This document shows positions 12,546-23,221 of a stretch of 64,000 nt of DNA, piece after piece. Every line of letters begins with the position of its first letter. Positions within the stretch are counted from its first letter, which is position 1. The DNA lies in assembly GCA_037974665.1 (NCBI GenBank), contig CM075783.1, forward strand, positions 9,863,262 to 9,927,261, given 5' to 3'. The position numbers and the translations under genes are program-made. The stretch is from Ehretia macrophylla (lineage: Eukaryota > Streptophyta > Magnoliopsida > Boraginales > Ehretiaceae). Below the pieces are notes generated by a model, which saw only the letters and a program-made list of their open reading frames with translations, ran no database searches and was not told the DNA's origin.

Positions 12546-13339
12546 AACTAAAAGAATGCAAATAGTTATCATGGCACGTTTTCCAATAACTGTGCAATTT
12601 AATGAATTAAATGTATGCAAATTATTATGATGCCTAAATGCGCGGTTCAGGTGTCAAAGACCTATTTAGAGACTAAAATAAAAAAAACATCCCAAGTGAC
12701 GGTTTTTATAAAATTGAGTCTCTATATTGTGTCAATTTTAATTTTACATAGTAATTTGATTATGTGTTATTTTTTCTCGTGTGTGAAATTTTTTTAATCT
12801 GATTTTTATATTATTGTCACTTTTTTTAACGCGTTTCAACCAAAAACTAAATAAATTCTGACAAAGATAAAAATTTTAAAAATTAGTATTACATTTAATT
12901 ACATCCGGTTTATGTTCTGATCTTGTTTTTATTTATTTTTATTTTTTTGTTTTTTACTTTATTCAATTTTTAAAGTAATTAATTTTTTTTTAATTTTAAA
13001 AATCCCTAATTTAAAAAAATCATAATTAAAAAACCCTAATTAAAAAATCATAATTAAAAAACACTAATTAAGAAACTAAAATTAAAAAAAAAAATCCTAA
13101 TTAAAAACCCTAATTTATAACTATAAATATAAAAAAAACCCTCCATCTTTCATTTTACCCCCATTCCTCACCCCTCTCCCACAAATCGCTGTCGTCACCC
13201 CTCTTATCATTTTATCCCCCTCCCTTTCATATCCCTGCCGTTACCCTCTTCCCTCTTCCAACGCGTATCACCGCCCCTCTGCCCTCCCCTGCAAATCACA
13301 ATCACCCCATGCTCTTGTGTATCACCACCATCCTTTCCC

Positions 13340-15173
13340 TGTTGGGAATGGCATGCCCTAAAATCACTAGAGCACTAAGACATCTTATGTAAATGAATAT
13401 ATTCAGTTATGAAACCAGTGCATTCGTCATGAGCATGTTATACTCTCTATTTTATATGATATATTTGTATGCGATAAGGTTCCCTGATACAAGTGAATAA
13501 CATAGGTGCGTGGTGATTCGCACAGAAGGTCTATGCTATGAGGCTTGGATCAAAACTATAAGTTTATAACCAAATAGTGAAGCTGGGCACATCACTATGG
13601 TAAGGTTATAATGAGAGAGTCTCCTATTTGGTAGGATGACTTACCTTTAGTCATTAGAGGGGCTTTTAGGACTTCTCTCATTAGTGCATTATGGTGCATT
13701 GAACGGGACTATACTAAGATGCAGTCTCAGAAACATTACTATCATTGTCAGAGAACTAAAAGCATCTTAAGCTACTAATGACGAATGCTCTATATCATGG
13801 GCATATGTGGATACATCATTGGATCCTAGGTCATATGTTTTGATTCACTATGGGTGAGATCTTATAACAGGGTCAATAGCTCGGTGTTTTGGACATATGG
13901 ACTAGATCCTTTAGGTGGCATGCATATGAGTCGTGATTCTATTCTATCTTAAGTGATAGTAAACTATTCGCTTGGAGTTATCTATATGATCATCCAAATC
14001 TAAGTGCTTAGTAATATAGCTCATGCTATATTGGATACTGAACTTATGGGTCGCTCCCAGGAACAAGGGTATAGTATCTGGGTAATGATTATAGGAAAGA
14101 TAAAGGTCCAAGGTGTAGGTGTAATCAAGATAGAATGATAGTGCAAATGCAGGAACTACTCTTGATTGCGGATAAAAACATAGAAGGGGTATTTTGGTCA
14201 TTTTACTTAGTAGGTAAAAGAAGAAACCTCCACTGGAAGTTAATTAGTTGTATTGGAGTGCAACCCTAACTCTTTAGTGGAATGAGTTAAGGTTAAAATG
14301 GTCAAAATACTGCTAGTGGTTAGCAGGGGCATTTCGGTCATTTTATAGCCAAAGCAACTATGTCTTAAAGTCCCTCTCCTAGCCACTTTCCTTAATGGTT
14401 AACTATCTATTTCCTTATTTAGTCTTTGTGTGTAAATTGAGTATAGTTTCCTAATTGGGAACATGCAGCTCAATTTAGAAAGGCCAGGAAATCAGGACAA
14501 GAAATGTTCTTAAGACAAGAATGTTTGTCCTAGAAGATAATGTCCATATGACATGTGCTCTGCGTGTGGATTAGGGTTTAGGTGTGTGGATAAGAGAGTG
14601 GTTAGGAGTGGATAAGATTCTTGAACTTAAATTAAGAAGATAATGTTATTATCTTCAAGATAATTTAAGAGTTATTGAAGAATAGGACTCATATGATAAC
14701 TAGAACTTTCCCTCATCCTTATACTTTAGATTTTCGGCTATATCACTATTCCCTTAGCCATTCCACATGTGATCTGGCATTGCAGAGACACACACAAACA
14801 CACATAGATACACGGCTAGAGGAAGAAAACTAGGCAGAGAGAAAATCCACTTTTTCCTAACCATTGAAGCAAGGAAGTGGGATAGGGGAGAAGAATTAGG
14901 GTTTCTGAATTGTGGAGGTGGTACACGTCCCATGGGTGGTATTTTCCAGCAGTTCCTCAGTCCTCTACAAGTTTGTGTGTTGTAGATCTACGCCAACACA
15001 AGAGGTAGAATCATATACAGTAACTTTCTAGCACTAGATAGCAATTTCGATGTTGTTTTTAGCCTGATTTCGTGTTTATTTCCGCTTGTGGATTATTGGC
15101 TGCCATTTTTTGTTTATAAACTCCATGTAAACTGATATTAAATGTCTAGATGCCTTAGGATCCACATCATTCA
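13340..15173 (+). repeat. 5' LTR of copia-2
   Basis: Runs from TGTTGGGAATGG to CACATCATTCA, immediately before the primer site. It is colinear with 26878-28689 and clearly related to the LTRs of copia-1 and copia-3. Confidence 0.93.
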
Positions 15174-15176
15174 TGG

Positions 15177-15188
15177 TGGTATCAGAGC
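15177..15188 (+). promoter_or_regulatory. primer binding site of copia-2 (tRNA-iMet type)
   Basis: TGGTATCAGAGC lies 3 nt after the LTR end. It is the standard complement of the initiator methionine tRNA 3' end used by plant LTR retrotransposons. Confidence 0.95.
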
Positions 15189-16198
15189 ATGTCACGAAAA
15201 TCATGCTTTAAAACATGGAATCGATAGAAATCGCGTGTTAGAAAAGCTCTTGGTTGGCGGGTTGCCTAGGGCCAATTAGGGGCTGTTTGTATATGATTTT
15301 TGTGTGGCTTTAATTTGTGTTATATGAGGTACTAACCTCTGTTTTGCAGCGTTAAGATATCCACTTTTGATGGCTCGATTTCATGAAATCGCGTGGATGC
15401 TTATATTTTTCGGCATGGTTATAATTTAATTATTTGTGTTGGTGGTTTATTCAACTATTGTAATAGTTAGATTATTTCTTAGAATGCTTATTGTAAACTC
15501 CATATGGAATATAGGAATGATTGTAATAGCATTAGTTTGCTAGGTGATGCAATCGATTCGCGAAATTGTCAAAATAGTCAAAATGAGAGGATTAGGAATG
15601 ATGACTGTTTTTTTTATCCTTCTCCAGGGTTTTTGGCTTGTATTTGGTGGTTTTGGATCATGGCTATTCACCCTAGGAGTCGTGGGTGATGGTGAGCCAT
15701 GGTGGTCTAAATTCCAAATCAATTTTGTACTAGATGAATCAATTGGGGTCAAATTGCAATCGAAACAAGGTTTTGGGTGCCATGTGCAATTTGAAGAATT
15801 GATGGGGTGCAGAAGACAATTTCCAAAGTCCATGTGGAGGCAAGAGACATTTCCACATACATTTGGGGTCAAATATGTGATTGTGGAAAAGTCCCGAACA
15901 GGAAGCCATCAAAAGTGGAAAGTGGTTGTTTTAGTAATTACTATTTTTGTCATAGATGTTTATATTCTTATTTAATTGAATATATCATATGACTGTATCT
16001 CATATAGTAACATGGCCAACTATTAGGATCTAAAAAAGGCTAAATCTAGATTAATTATACTTAGGAAGGCTAATCTAAATCATAATCTAGAATTAGTTCT
16101 ATTAAGAACTAGAGATTATGAGATAACTTAGGATTGAATGCCTAGTAAGAACCTAAGTCCTTTAGTTAGCCTAGATGTTCCTAAGTTGCCTCACCTTA
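15189..16198 (+). other. copia-2 leader with a block conserved in copia-3
   Basis: This is the untranslated leader between primer site and the lost gag. From about 15680 to 15940 it matches copia-3 41080-41320 closely. The best 165 bp (from TTTTGGGTGCCATGTGC to AAGTGGAAAGTGG) differ at about seven positions, while the LTRs of these two elements differ far more. Short overlapping frames of 60-143 codons exist but do not stay in one frame between the copies. It is cut at 16198 by the family C LTR. Confidence 0.7.
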
Positions 16199-18256
16199 TG
16201 TAATACCCGAGCCCGACCATGCATTTGCAAGTATTTATTTATATTTATTTATTTCGTTATTTTTGAAAAATGTGCTTTTGTCATTATTTGCCTGCATTTA
16301 ATCTATAGTTAATTGTCTTACTATTTAAAAATCAATTGGTATTATGACTAATAGTAACCTACTATTAGGTGTTCTCACAACATTAAACTTAGGGTCATTA
16401 TAAGGATGCAAAGCCCCATATCATGACCAAGTAAAACTTTTCAGCTGCTTACAAGAGTATGATTGATTTCCTTTAACTTTTCGGGCCATGTCGGCTGTTT
16501 TCCCAATTTTAAGGGTTTTTGGTTCGAAAAAAGGGTTTCACTTCGGGGCCAATTATAGGAAAATCGGGATTCTGCCACAAAAAAAAGGTATACGCCATTA
16601 GGTTTCTTTTAACTTGTACTACTTAACGGCGAAGTTTGGCAAAATTAGATCCCAGCCTGAAAATACGAAAATCAAGGATACCTGTGCGTGAAACAAGCAA
16701 AAAAACGGAACATTAGTGTCACTCTCGGGGAGTGACACATGTCACATATGCGTGGACGTGCCACGCATGTGAGACACGTGGATGGACACGTGTCCCCCCT
16801 GTGTCGGCCTTGAGGGCCTATATAAGGGGTCACTTGACCCCCTAAAATCAAAAAGGGGCAAACCAGTTTTCTCTGGCCCGGTTCTACTAAATTATATCGA
16901 TTCAGTTTAGTTAATGTTCTGAAAGTTTCAAAATCGGTCTGAGTCTTCTCCAATTTTCAGCATTTTGAGGCAAGGGTTTTATTGTTTTACTTATTTATGA
17001 TATCTACACGTTGTTAGTATATCCCTGTTATGCTTAAATTTGTCTAGTTAATTGAAAATATGTACTGCCCGATTTATCTGATTGTTCTAGCATAAGCAGA
17101 GATGCTGCCCAATTATTTCCAGGAATGTTATACATGTTATTTGCATGCCATCATAAAGCCCAATTTATACTTGGAAATTACTTTCTTATAGCCGTTACTC
17201 TACTGAACTAATACTCTGAATTGCCAAGAAAATGTTTATTACTTGCCCGGGACAACCACTTTAGTTGATCCCCATATGATCTGTTGTGTGTTCTATGACT
17301 ACTTGTGCATGCTTGTGTGCTACTTGGAGGTTGCAACCTTAGGCACGATAGCGTTTCTCGAACGCCGAGCAATATAGGGTTTGTCGGTGTTCCCGTGACT
17401 ATCGTGGTCCTAGTCCCTCTCTCGCTTAGCCTTCCACATTCGGAGAGTTGGGTCGTAGATTTTGGATACAATCCGGAGTATCCTCTTGGGAGAGATAAGA
17501 AGTTGGAATCGTGATCAAGGCTGGCCACCTCGTGAAATAATCGACTTGTTCCTACTCTCGCTTGGTACCACTCTCGGAAAGTAGTGTCCTACTCTCACTT
17601 GGCATTCCACCCTCGGAGAGTAGGCTAATATGTGATGCGGGTATATGCCACTAAGTGTAATTATTAATGCAATATAAATTGATTATCTATCTAAAATTTG
17701 TTACCGTTATTTGATATGTGACTCAAGTGGGATAGCAATTTCTACTTGTTATATGTGGATAATTTGTTATACGACCGTACGTGAGTTGCGCCATGATTTT
17801 CAAAAGAGACTGGCCAGAAATGTTTTCAAACTCTTCTATTCCATCCTCATTGAGCTTCCCCAAGAGCTCCCCCTCTTTTCTCCCCCAGTGCAGGTGCAGT
17901 TTAGCTTGAAATGGAAATTGACTTTATATGTTGAAGTTGAATGTTTACATGCTCGAAGTTCCCTGCCTATCATGTTTAGATCCAAGTTGTGGAGGTTGGA
18001 GTTTGCTTGTATTACTCTCGGGTAGATGGGTAGCTGTGCTGAAACCCCAGTTTGAATGATAGCCGGGTATCTATCGGATCTCAGATGTTGTAACACCCCT
18101 TTGTATTGGAATTATTGTTTATTAACTAGTTATTATTAAAGATCTTTGTACTTTACTTCCTTTTAATATTATAGAAAGTTATGTACACGAGACCGTAATG
18201 ACAACGAATGTAGATTCTGACCTAGTCTTGAGAAGGGCCGGGTTAGGGTCGTTACA
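16199..18256 (+). repeat. 5' LTR of family C
   Basis: A 2058-bp LTR from TGTAATACCCGAGCCC to GTCGTTACA, followed 2 nt later by the primer site. It holds a strong TATA promoter region at 16716-16841 and, downstream, the CTCTCGCTT...CGGAGAGT style repeats (17410-17620) seen in Tekay/Del-like LTRs. Confidence 0.9.
16716..16841 (+). promoter_or_regulatory. LTR promoter: inverted-repeat and G-box cluster with TATA box
   Basis: A TATATAA box lies at 16819-16825. Upstream within 110 bp are two CACGTG G-boxes (16775-16780, 16787-16792) and stacked inverted repeats: GTGTCACT/AGTGACAC (16716-16738), GTGACA/TGTCAC (16732-16745) and CATATGCGTGG/CCACGCATGTG (16745-16771, one mismatch). Directly after TATA is GGGGTCA-CT-TGACCCC (16826-16841). 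G-boxes bind bZIP and bHLH factors in plants, so stress- or light-responsive transcription is possible but only inferred. Confidence 0.75.
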
Positions 18257-18258
18257 GT

Positions 18259-18270
18259 TGGTATCAGAGC
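18259..18270 (+). promoter_or_regulatory. primer binding site of family C
   Basis: TGGTATCAGAGC, perfect tRNA-iMet type. It is followed by a block (to about 18316) shared with families A and B, with AGCTCATAAGCC and GTGGGTAGT phrases. Confidence 0.95.
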
Positions 18271-18928
18271 TTAGATAGCTCATAAGCCAGGATAGGATCT
18301 TCGAACTGTGGGTAGTCGTCTTTTAAGGATATGTGTTTAGCATAATCATATGTGCTCAATGTGCTTATTTTCTAAGTGTGAATCTACTTTCTATAAGTTT
18401 CATGTTTAAATTGTGCTAAACTTATTAATTGTATACATGCATTACCCGTAAAATGGTAAGTAATCCCCTTCCCTGAAAGAATCGGCCAGTAACGGATCTC
18501 CTCGAATGCAAGTCAACAAACAAAGGAACAATTGATCGGCCGTGGTTCAATACTTAGAGCTTGATCAACCGTTGGTATTTTCCTTGATCAGAATTCTTGA
18601 AGTTCTTATTTGGTATCTTTGCTTGGACTTCTTAATCGGTATTTTCTCTGGATTTCTTACTTATTGGATTTCTGAAGATGAGCCTTTATTTGGCATTCAT
18701 ATTGCCTTTATTTGGCGTCTATGTTGCCTTCATTTGGCATTCGGGATTTTTTGGTATTCTCACGTGATATTCTTATATGGTGTTCTTTGGTATTCTCATC
18801 CGGGTATTACTATTCGAGACTCATGTTTGAAATTCTTACTTGGCATATGGTATTCAATCTCGCGCAGTGGACCGGAGGTACTGGAGAAGTAAATTGTGAG
18901 AGCGCAATTTTTATAAGGGGAAGAGGAT
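18271..18928 (+). other. family C internal domain, non-coding
   Basis: Frames of up to about 116 codons are present but look like no gag-pol protein. At 18453 the phrase AATGGTAAGTAATCC matches family B at 45989, probably a relic of the ancestral gag start. From about 18550 to 18870 a T-rich quasi-repeat built on TTTGGCATTC / TTGGTATTC recurs roughly ten times. The end carries the conserved hairpin (18892-18909) and the polypurine tract ATAAGGGGAAGAGGA ending at 18928. Confidence 0.75.
18892..18909 (+). promoter_or_regulatory. conserved stem-loop before polypurine tract (family C)
   Basis: AATTGTG-AGAG-CGCAATT pairs along all seven positions, with one U-G wobble. It ends 19 nt before the 3' LTR. 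Equivalent stems lie at 30098-30115, 47120-47137 and 59750-59767. Confidence 0.7.
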
Positions 18929-19300
18929 GTAATACTCGAGCCCAACCATTCATTTACAAGTATTTATTTATATTTATTTCTTTCATTAGTTTTGGAAAAT
19001 GTGCCTTTGTGATTATTTGCCTGCATTTAATCTATAATTAATTGTCTTACTATTTAAAGATCAATTGGTATTACGATTAATAGTAACCTATTATTAGGTG
19101 TTCTTATAACATTAAGCTTAGGGTCATTACAGGGATGTAAAGCCCCATATCATGACCAAGTAAAACTTTTCAACTGCTTACAAGATTATGGGTGATTTCC
19201 TTTAACTTTTCGGGCTATTTCAGTTGTTTTCCTAATTTTAGGGGTTTTTGGTCCGGAAAATGGGTTTCACTTCAGGGCCAATTATAGGAAAATCAGGATT

Positions 19301-19735
19301 AGCACATGATACCGAATTCAACTTTGATGACAAGTGCTTGGAAGCTTTTGAGAAGCTCAAATCCTTGCTATCCTCTCCTCCAATCATCCAACCTCCTTAC
19401 TACAGTCTCCCCTTTGAGATTATGTGCGATGCATCAAACTATGCAGTGGGAGTTGTATTAGGCCAGCGTAAGGATAAGCTGTCTATTGTGATGTATTATG
19501 CTAGCAAAACTTTAGATGCGGGTCAAAAGAACTACACAACCACTGAAAAAGAATTGCTAGTTGTAGTCTTCTCCCTGGATAAGTTCAGATCTTACATCTT
19601 AGGATCCAAAGTAATAGTCTACACGGACCACGCGGCTTTGTGGTATTTATTGACCAAAAAGGATACAAAGCCCCGTTTAATTCGTTGGCTATTACTCCTA
19701 CAAGAGTTCGACCTTGAGATCAAGGACAAGAAATA
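19301..19735 (+). pseudogene. Athila RNase H fragment
   Basis: RNase H degrades the RNA of the RNA-DNA hybrid during reverse transcription. The frame is open from the junction to a TAA at 19733. It carries the catalytic Asp in [10 protein letters not shown], Glu in TTEKELL and Asp in YTDHAAL, then [17 protein letters not shown] at the end. The fragment begins just before the RNase H connection ([11 protein letters not shown]), so the RT palm and fingers are missing. TAA replaces the expected glycine-like codon after IKDKK and cuts it from integrase. Confidence 0.88.
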
Positions 19736-20728
19736 AAGCGAGAACTCTGTTGTCAATCATCTATCACATTTGGTACGTGATTCTCCTATTGATACTCAGC
19801 CTTTCAAAGATACGTTACCTGACGAGCAACTTTTTGCTGACTCACATAAGACCCCGTGGTATGCCCACTATATCAACTATCTGGCTACCCAAGAGCTTCC
19901 AACTCACTGGGGTAAACGTGAAAGGGAACGATTCATGGCACAAGTCAAGTACTTTATCTGGGAAGATCCCTATCTTTTCAAAATTTGTACCGATCAAGTC
20001 ATTGGAGACGTATTCCTGAGGATGAAACTAATAGCATTCTCCAGTTCTGCCACTCTGAAGCATGTGGTGGATATTTCAGAGAAAAAAGGACAGCTGCCAA
20101 AGTCCTTCAATATGGGTTCTTCTGGCCCACTCTTTTCAAGGATGCCCAACAAGTGTGTAAAAATTGCCCACAATGTCAACAATTTGCCTCCATCTCAAAA
20201 AGGGACATGATACCCCTTACACCCATCCTTATTTGTGAAATATTCGACGTATGGGGTATAGACTTCATGGGTCTCTTCCCTCATTCCTCAGGTTATACTT
20301 ATATTCTTGTTGGTGTGGACTATGTGTCCAAGTAGGTAGAAGCGGTGGCAACCTGAACCACTGACCATAAAGTTGTGGTCAAGTTCATTAAAGAGAACAT
20401 CTTTTCTCGATTCGGGGTGCGTGCCATGTGTACTTATCAGTGACAGTGGACAACAGTTTCGTCACAGGACACTTGAAGCCTTATTAAGAAAATACTTTGT
20501 CCACCACAAAATAGAAACGCCTTACCATCCACAAACAAGTGGTCAAATGGAGGTGTCGAATAGGGAAATCAAGTCTATTCTTCAGAAAACGGTTAGCCCC
20601 GATCGCAAAGATTGGTCAAGTCGTTTACATGACGCATTATGGGCCTACCATACTGCTTTCAAAACTCCCATCGGCATGTCCCGTATAGATTGGTATACGG
20701 TAAAACTTGTCATCTTCCTGTTGAATTA
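19736..20728 (+). pseudogene. Athila integrase, zinc-binding and catalytic core, frameshifted
   Basis: Integrase inserts the cDNA into the host genome. A linker containing TPWYAHYINYLATQELP, typical of Athila, runs in one frame to about 20030. The zinc-binding region CHSEACGGYF...CKNCPQC then appears in another frame, with the second His position apparently Tyr. The core has the first Asp in WGIDFMGLF, and after a stop at 20334 and further shifts the second Asp in LISDSGQQF and Glu in [10 protein letters not shown]. Thirty-five residues separate the last two, the classic D-35-E spacing. At least three frame breaks make it dead. Confidence 0.85.
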
Positions 20729-21135
20729 GAGCATAAAGCCTATTGGGCTATTAAGGCCCTGAACTTTGACTTGAAACAGGCGGGAAAAGGTAATAAATTG
20801 GCGTTGAGTGAACTGGAAAAACTTCGTTTTGAAGCTTATGAGAATGCCAAATTCTACAAAGAGAGAATGAAGATGATTCATGATAGATCCATTCTAAGAA
20901 AGACTTTCTCTCCTTCTGATAAGTTTGGTTGTTTCATTCTAGACTAAGGTTCTTTCCAGGCAGATTAAGAACAAAGTGGGATGGTCCTTATGAGGTGATT
21001 AAAGCATATCCCTATGGAGTTGTCTTGATTAAACATCCCACAAATGGGCGTGTCCTCACAGTCAATGGACAAAGATTGAAGCATGCATTCGATCCTAATT
21101 CGGTCTTTCATGAAGTTGAATCTGTAGAACTTTAG
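20650..21135 (+). pseudogene. Athila integrase C-terminal domain
   Basis: Frames from 20639 and 20929 encode the end of the catalytic domain ([18 protein letters not shown]) and a C-terminal domain with FPGRLRTKWDGPYEVI and a GRVLTVNGQRLKHAF ending. In Ty3/gypsy integrases this region binds DNA. A stop at about 20945 and the overlapping frames show a frameshift. It ends with TAG at 21133, after which no coding is recognised. Confidence 0.8.
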
Positions 21136-23221
21136 GACTTTGCAGGCATTCCATAAAAGGGAATTTGTCAAGCTGTGGCATTAAACTCAGTACAACCGTC
21201 TGGCTGAAGATGTTAAACTTAGCGCTACCAGGAGGCAACCTAGTATTCTTTTGTGTTAATATTTATTTAAATTATGTCGTTACATGTACTCTGTGAATCT
21301 TTCTCCAGCTTTAGGTAGTTTGGATTTTAGCCCTGAGGAACATTCATAAAGGTACTGGTGTTAGTCTACTAGTAGTCACTATACATTTCTGAGTGCGGTT
21401 AGCTTAATTGTGTAACTCTGTCTTGTAGTGTGAGCTACTCCACCATCTTAATGTAGTTTGGGTCTATTGGATATTATTTCATAAGGTAGTTAAGAGTGTG
21501 AGCATACACCAGACGTAACGTCTGTGACGTAAAACCCTACTGTAATAAACCTTGACCCTGTGGAACTAGCTTTGGCCTTAAGTGGCCGAAGGAAAGCACT
21601 AGATGTCGTGAGCGCAGAAACCTTTGGGAGAGCTAGTCTGTTCAGGAGTATCAACTCTAGAACCCCAGAAAAGAGTCTAAATGATCTGGGTAGTTTATTT
21701 ATTTGTTTTATGTCTTAGTTTTATTTCTTGACCATAATTCTTTTTGACCCCCCTCCCTTGTACTATTTTGTATAGATTAACTATTATTTTTGTTGTGTTG
21801 ATGATAATCTGTAAAATGCTTTGTCTACTAATCTTTAATTGCAGAATGATATATCTTTTGGCAAAAGTTAGTAGAAAAACTTTGACATCAATATAGAAAT
21901 CCTTCACAACGGGTGGTATCTTTCCTTACTATATTTCCCTTTATACCCGATCAACCTGCGCTGTAGAGTAAACAAACCATAGGTTTGGGGATATAACATT
22001 TGTCATTATGTTATTATGCCTATTATACTCTCATTGTCTTACATTGCTATTTGCTCAAGGACAAGCAAAGTTTCGGTGTGGGGGTGCGTACATTTCATGA
22101 AAAAAACTTTTTCAAAATATGCAAAAAATATACCAATTTTGTTCATGAGAAGAGTAGTTTGCTACCTTACCTGTTTAAAGGAGATGATTTAGATGATTTG
22201 AGAACCTATTTTGTTAGCTATGTATTGTGAAAAACTATGAGGAAACTCTGTAAGAGAAACTTTGGGGTACTGTATTCATGAGTAAACCTAGTTGTTCTTC
22301 TTTTCTTCAATTGATAGCTATGCGATTATGAAATGACTGAGATAGGATTACCGTTTATAATGAGAACTCCTTGTGATTGAAACCTAAACCCTTATGTCAT
22401 GTCTGTACAGTATGTTATGTTACTCTGTCTGTATGTACACTCTAAAAAAAAGAAGAAAAAGAAAAAGAAAAGAAAAATGAAAAAAAACAAAGAAAACAAT
22501 GAAAAAAAATAGAAAAATGAAAAAGAGTTGTACGTACCTTTACTGTTGAATAAATTTTTGGTGTAAATATGTTGTAAATCTCTAAGCACCACTATCCTAG
22601 ACATTGTAATTTGGGATATGTGCTATAGTGTAAGGTTTCAAGCCTAGATATCTTGGGTGATTAAGGCACGTAGGGGTTCCTTTAAAACCTGGCAACCTCA
22701 GTCATAATGGCGGGGGATTGTTGGCCTTAAAGCCCGCTACATGGGATATTCATAAAGCAAAGGAAACTGAACACTATATAGAGATATTGTTAGTTGTACT
22801 TTTATATTTCTGGCAAATGTTAAAGGGTTAAGGCATGATCAAGAGTTTGATTGCAAATAAATGTGAGAATGTCAAAGTCCAATCTGTTTGCAAAGTCTTG
22901 AAAGTAAGGAATTGTTTGAACTTAATCTTCTTAGTTTACTTATAAATATGTACTCCAAATCTATTAATAGTCCATTTCCAAAAAGAGTACCCATTTGAGA
23001 AAACTGTGTAAAAGGTTCTCTTATCATGTTTATCATTAACTGTTGAATAGGTTTAGGATAGTAGATTGCATTTCTCATGTTTCATACTTGGAAAATGTTT
23101 GACGAAAAGATAGGATAGATTATTTAATATGTTTTTGACTTGTAAATTTTTGCAGATTTCACTTTCACATCTGTTTTAAAGATAGTCTTGCTTGAGAGCA
23201 AGCAAGGTTTAGGTTTGGGGA
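21136..23221 (+). other. Athila post-pol region, non-coding, with two PPT-like segments
   Basis: About 2.1 kb without recognisable protein. Athila elements often carry an env-like frame here, but I see none. A PPT-like segment at 22058-22086 (AAGCAAAGTTTCGGTGTGGG) resembles the true one at 23196-23221 (AAGCAAGGTTTAGGTTTGGG) that touches the LTR. An A/G-rich low-complexity run lies at 22443-22530. Confidence 0.7.

Larger units (their letters stand above)
8853..12656 (-). mobile_element. solo LTR, gypsy family E, reverse orientation
   Basis: On the minus strand it starts TGACACCTGAACCGCGCATT and ends GGGATCGGGGCGTTAAA, the style of the Tekay/Del-like LTRs in this window (start with CCCGA/CCTGAACC, end with GGGGCG/TTACA). 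Near 9740-9990 its complement carries the GGTAGCGT...GTCGGTCTAGCTCGG style block seen mid-LTR in families A-D. There is no internal domain and no coding frame. AGACC lies at 8847-8851 and 12658-12662 and may be the target duplication if the ends are off by one base. At about 3.8 kb it is the longest LTR here. Confidence 0.65.
16199..19300 (+). mobile_element. family C coding-free gypsy-type element, 3' LTR truncated
   Basis: This is a compact LTR element with a complete 5' LTR (16199-18256), primer site, only about 672 bp of internal DNA, a hairpin and polypurine tract, and the first about 372 bp of its 3' LTR. The LTR starts TGTAATACCCGAGCCC and ends GTCGTTACA. There is no gag-pol. The 3' LTR follows the 5' LTR until AAATCAGGATT at 19300 and then switches abruptly to Athila RNase H sequence, so the right end was lost in a deletion. 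No target duplication can therefore be checked. Confidence 0.85.

Noticed and set aside
15544-15975. 143-codon frame in the copia-2 leader as a new protein
   Set aside because: The matching block in copia-3 is shifted in frame, so only nucleotide conservation is supported. Kept as a leader finding instead.
18542-19041. Hydrophobic 109-116 codon frames in the family C internal domain
   Set aside because: Same T-rich repeat composition, and the second frame runs into the 3' LTR.
22392-22604. Phe-rich 70-codon minus frame
   Set aside because: Caused by the A/G-rich low-complexity run at 22443-22530.
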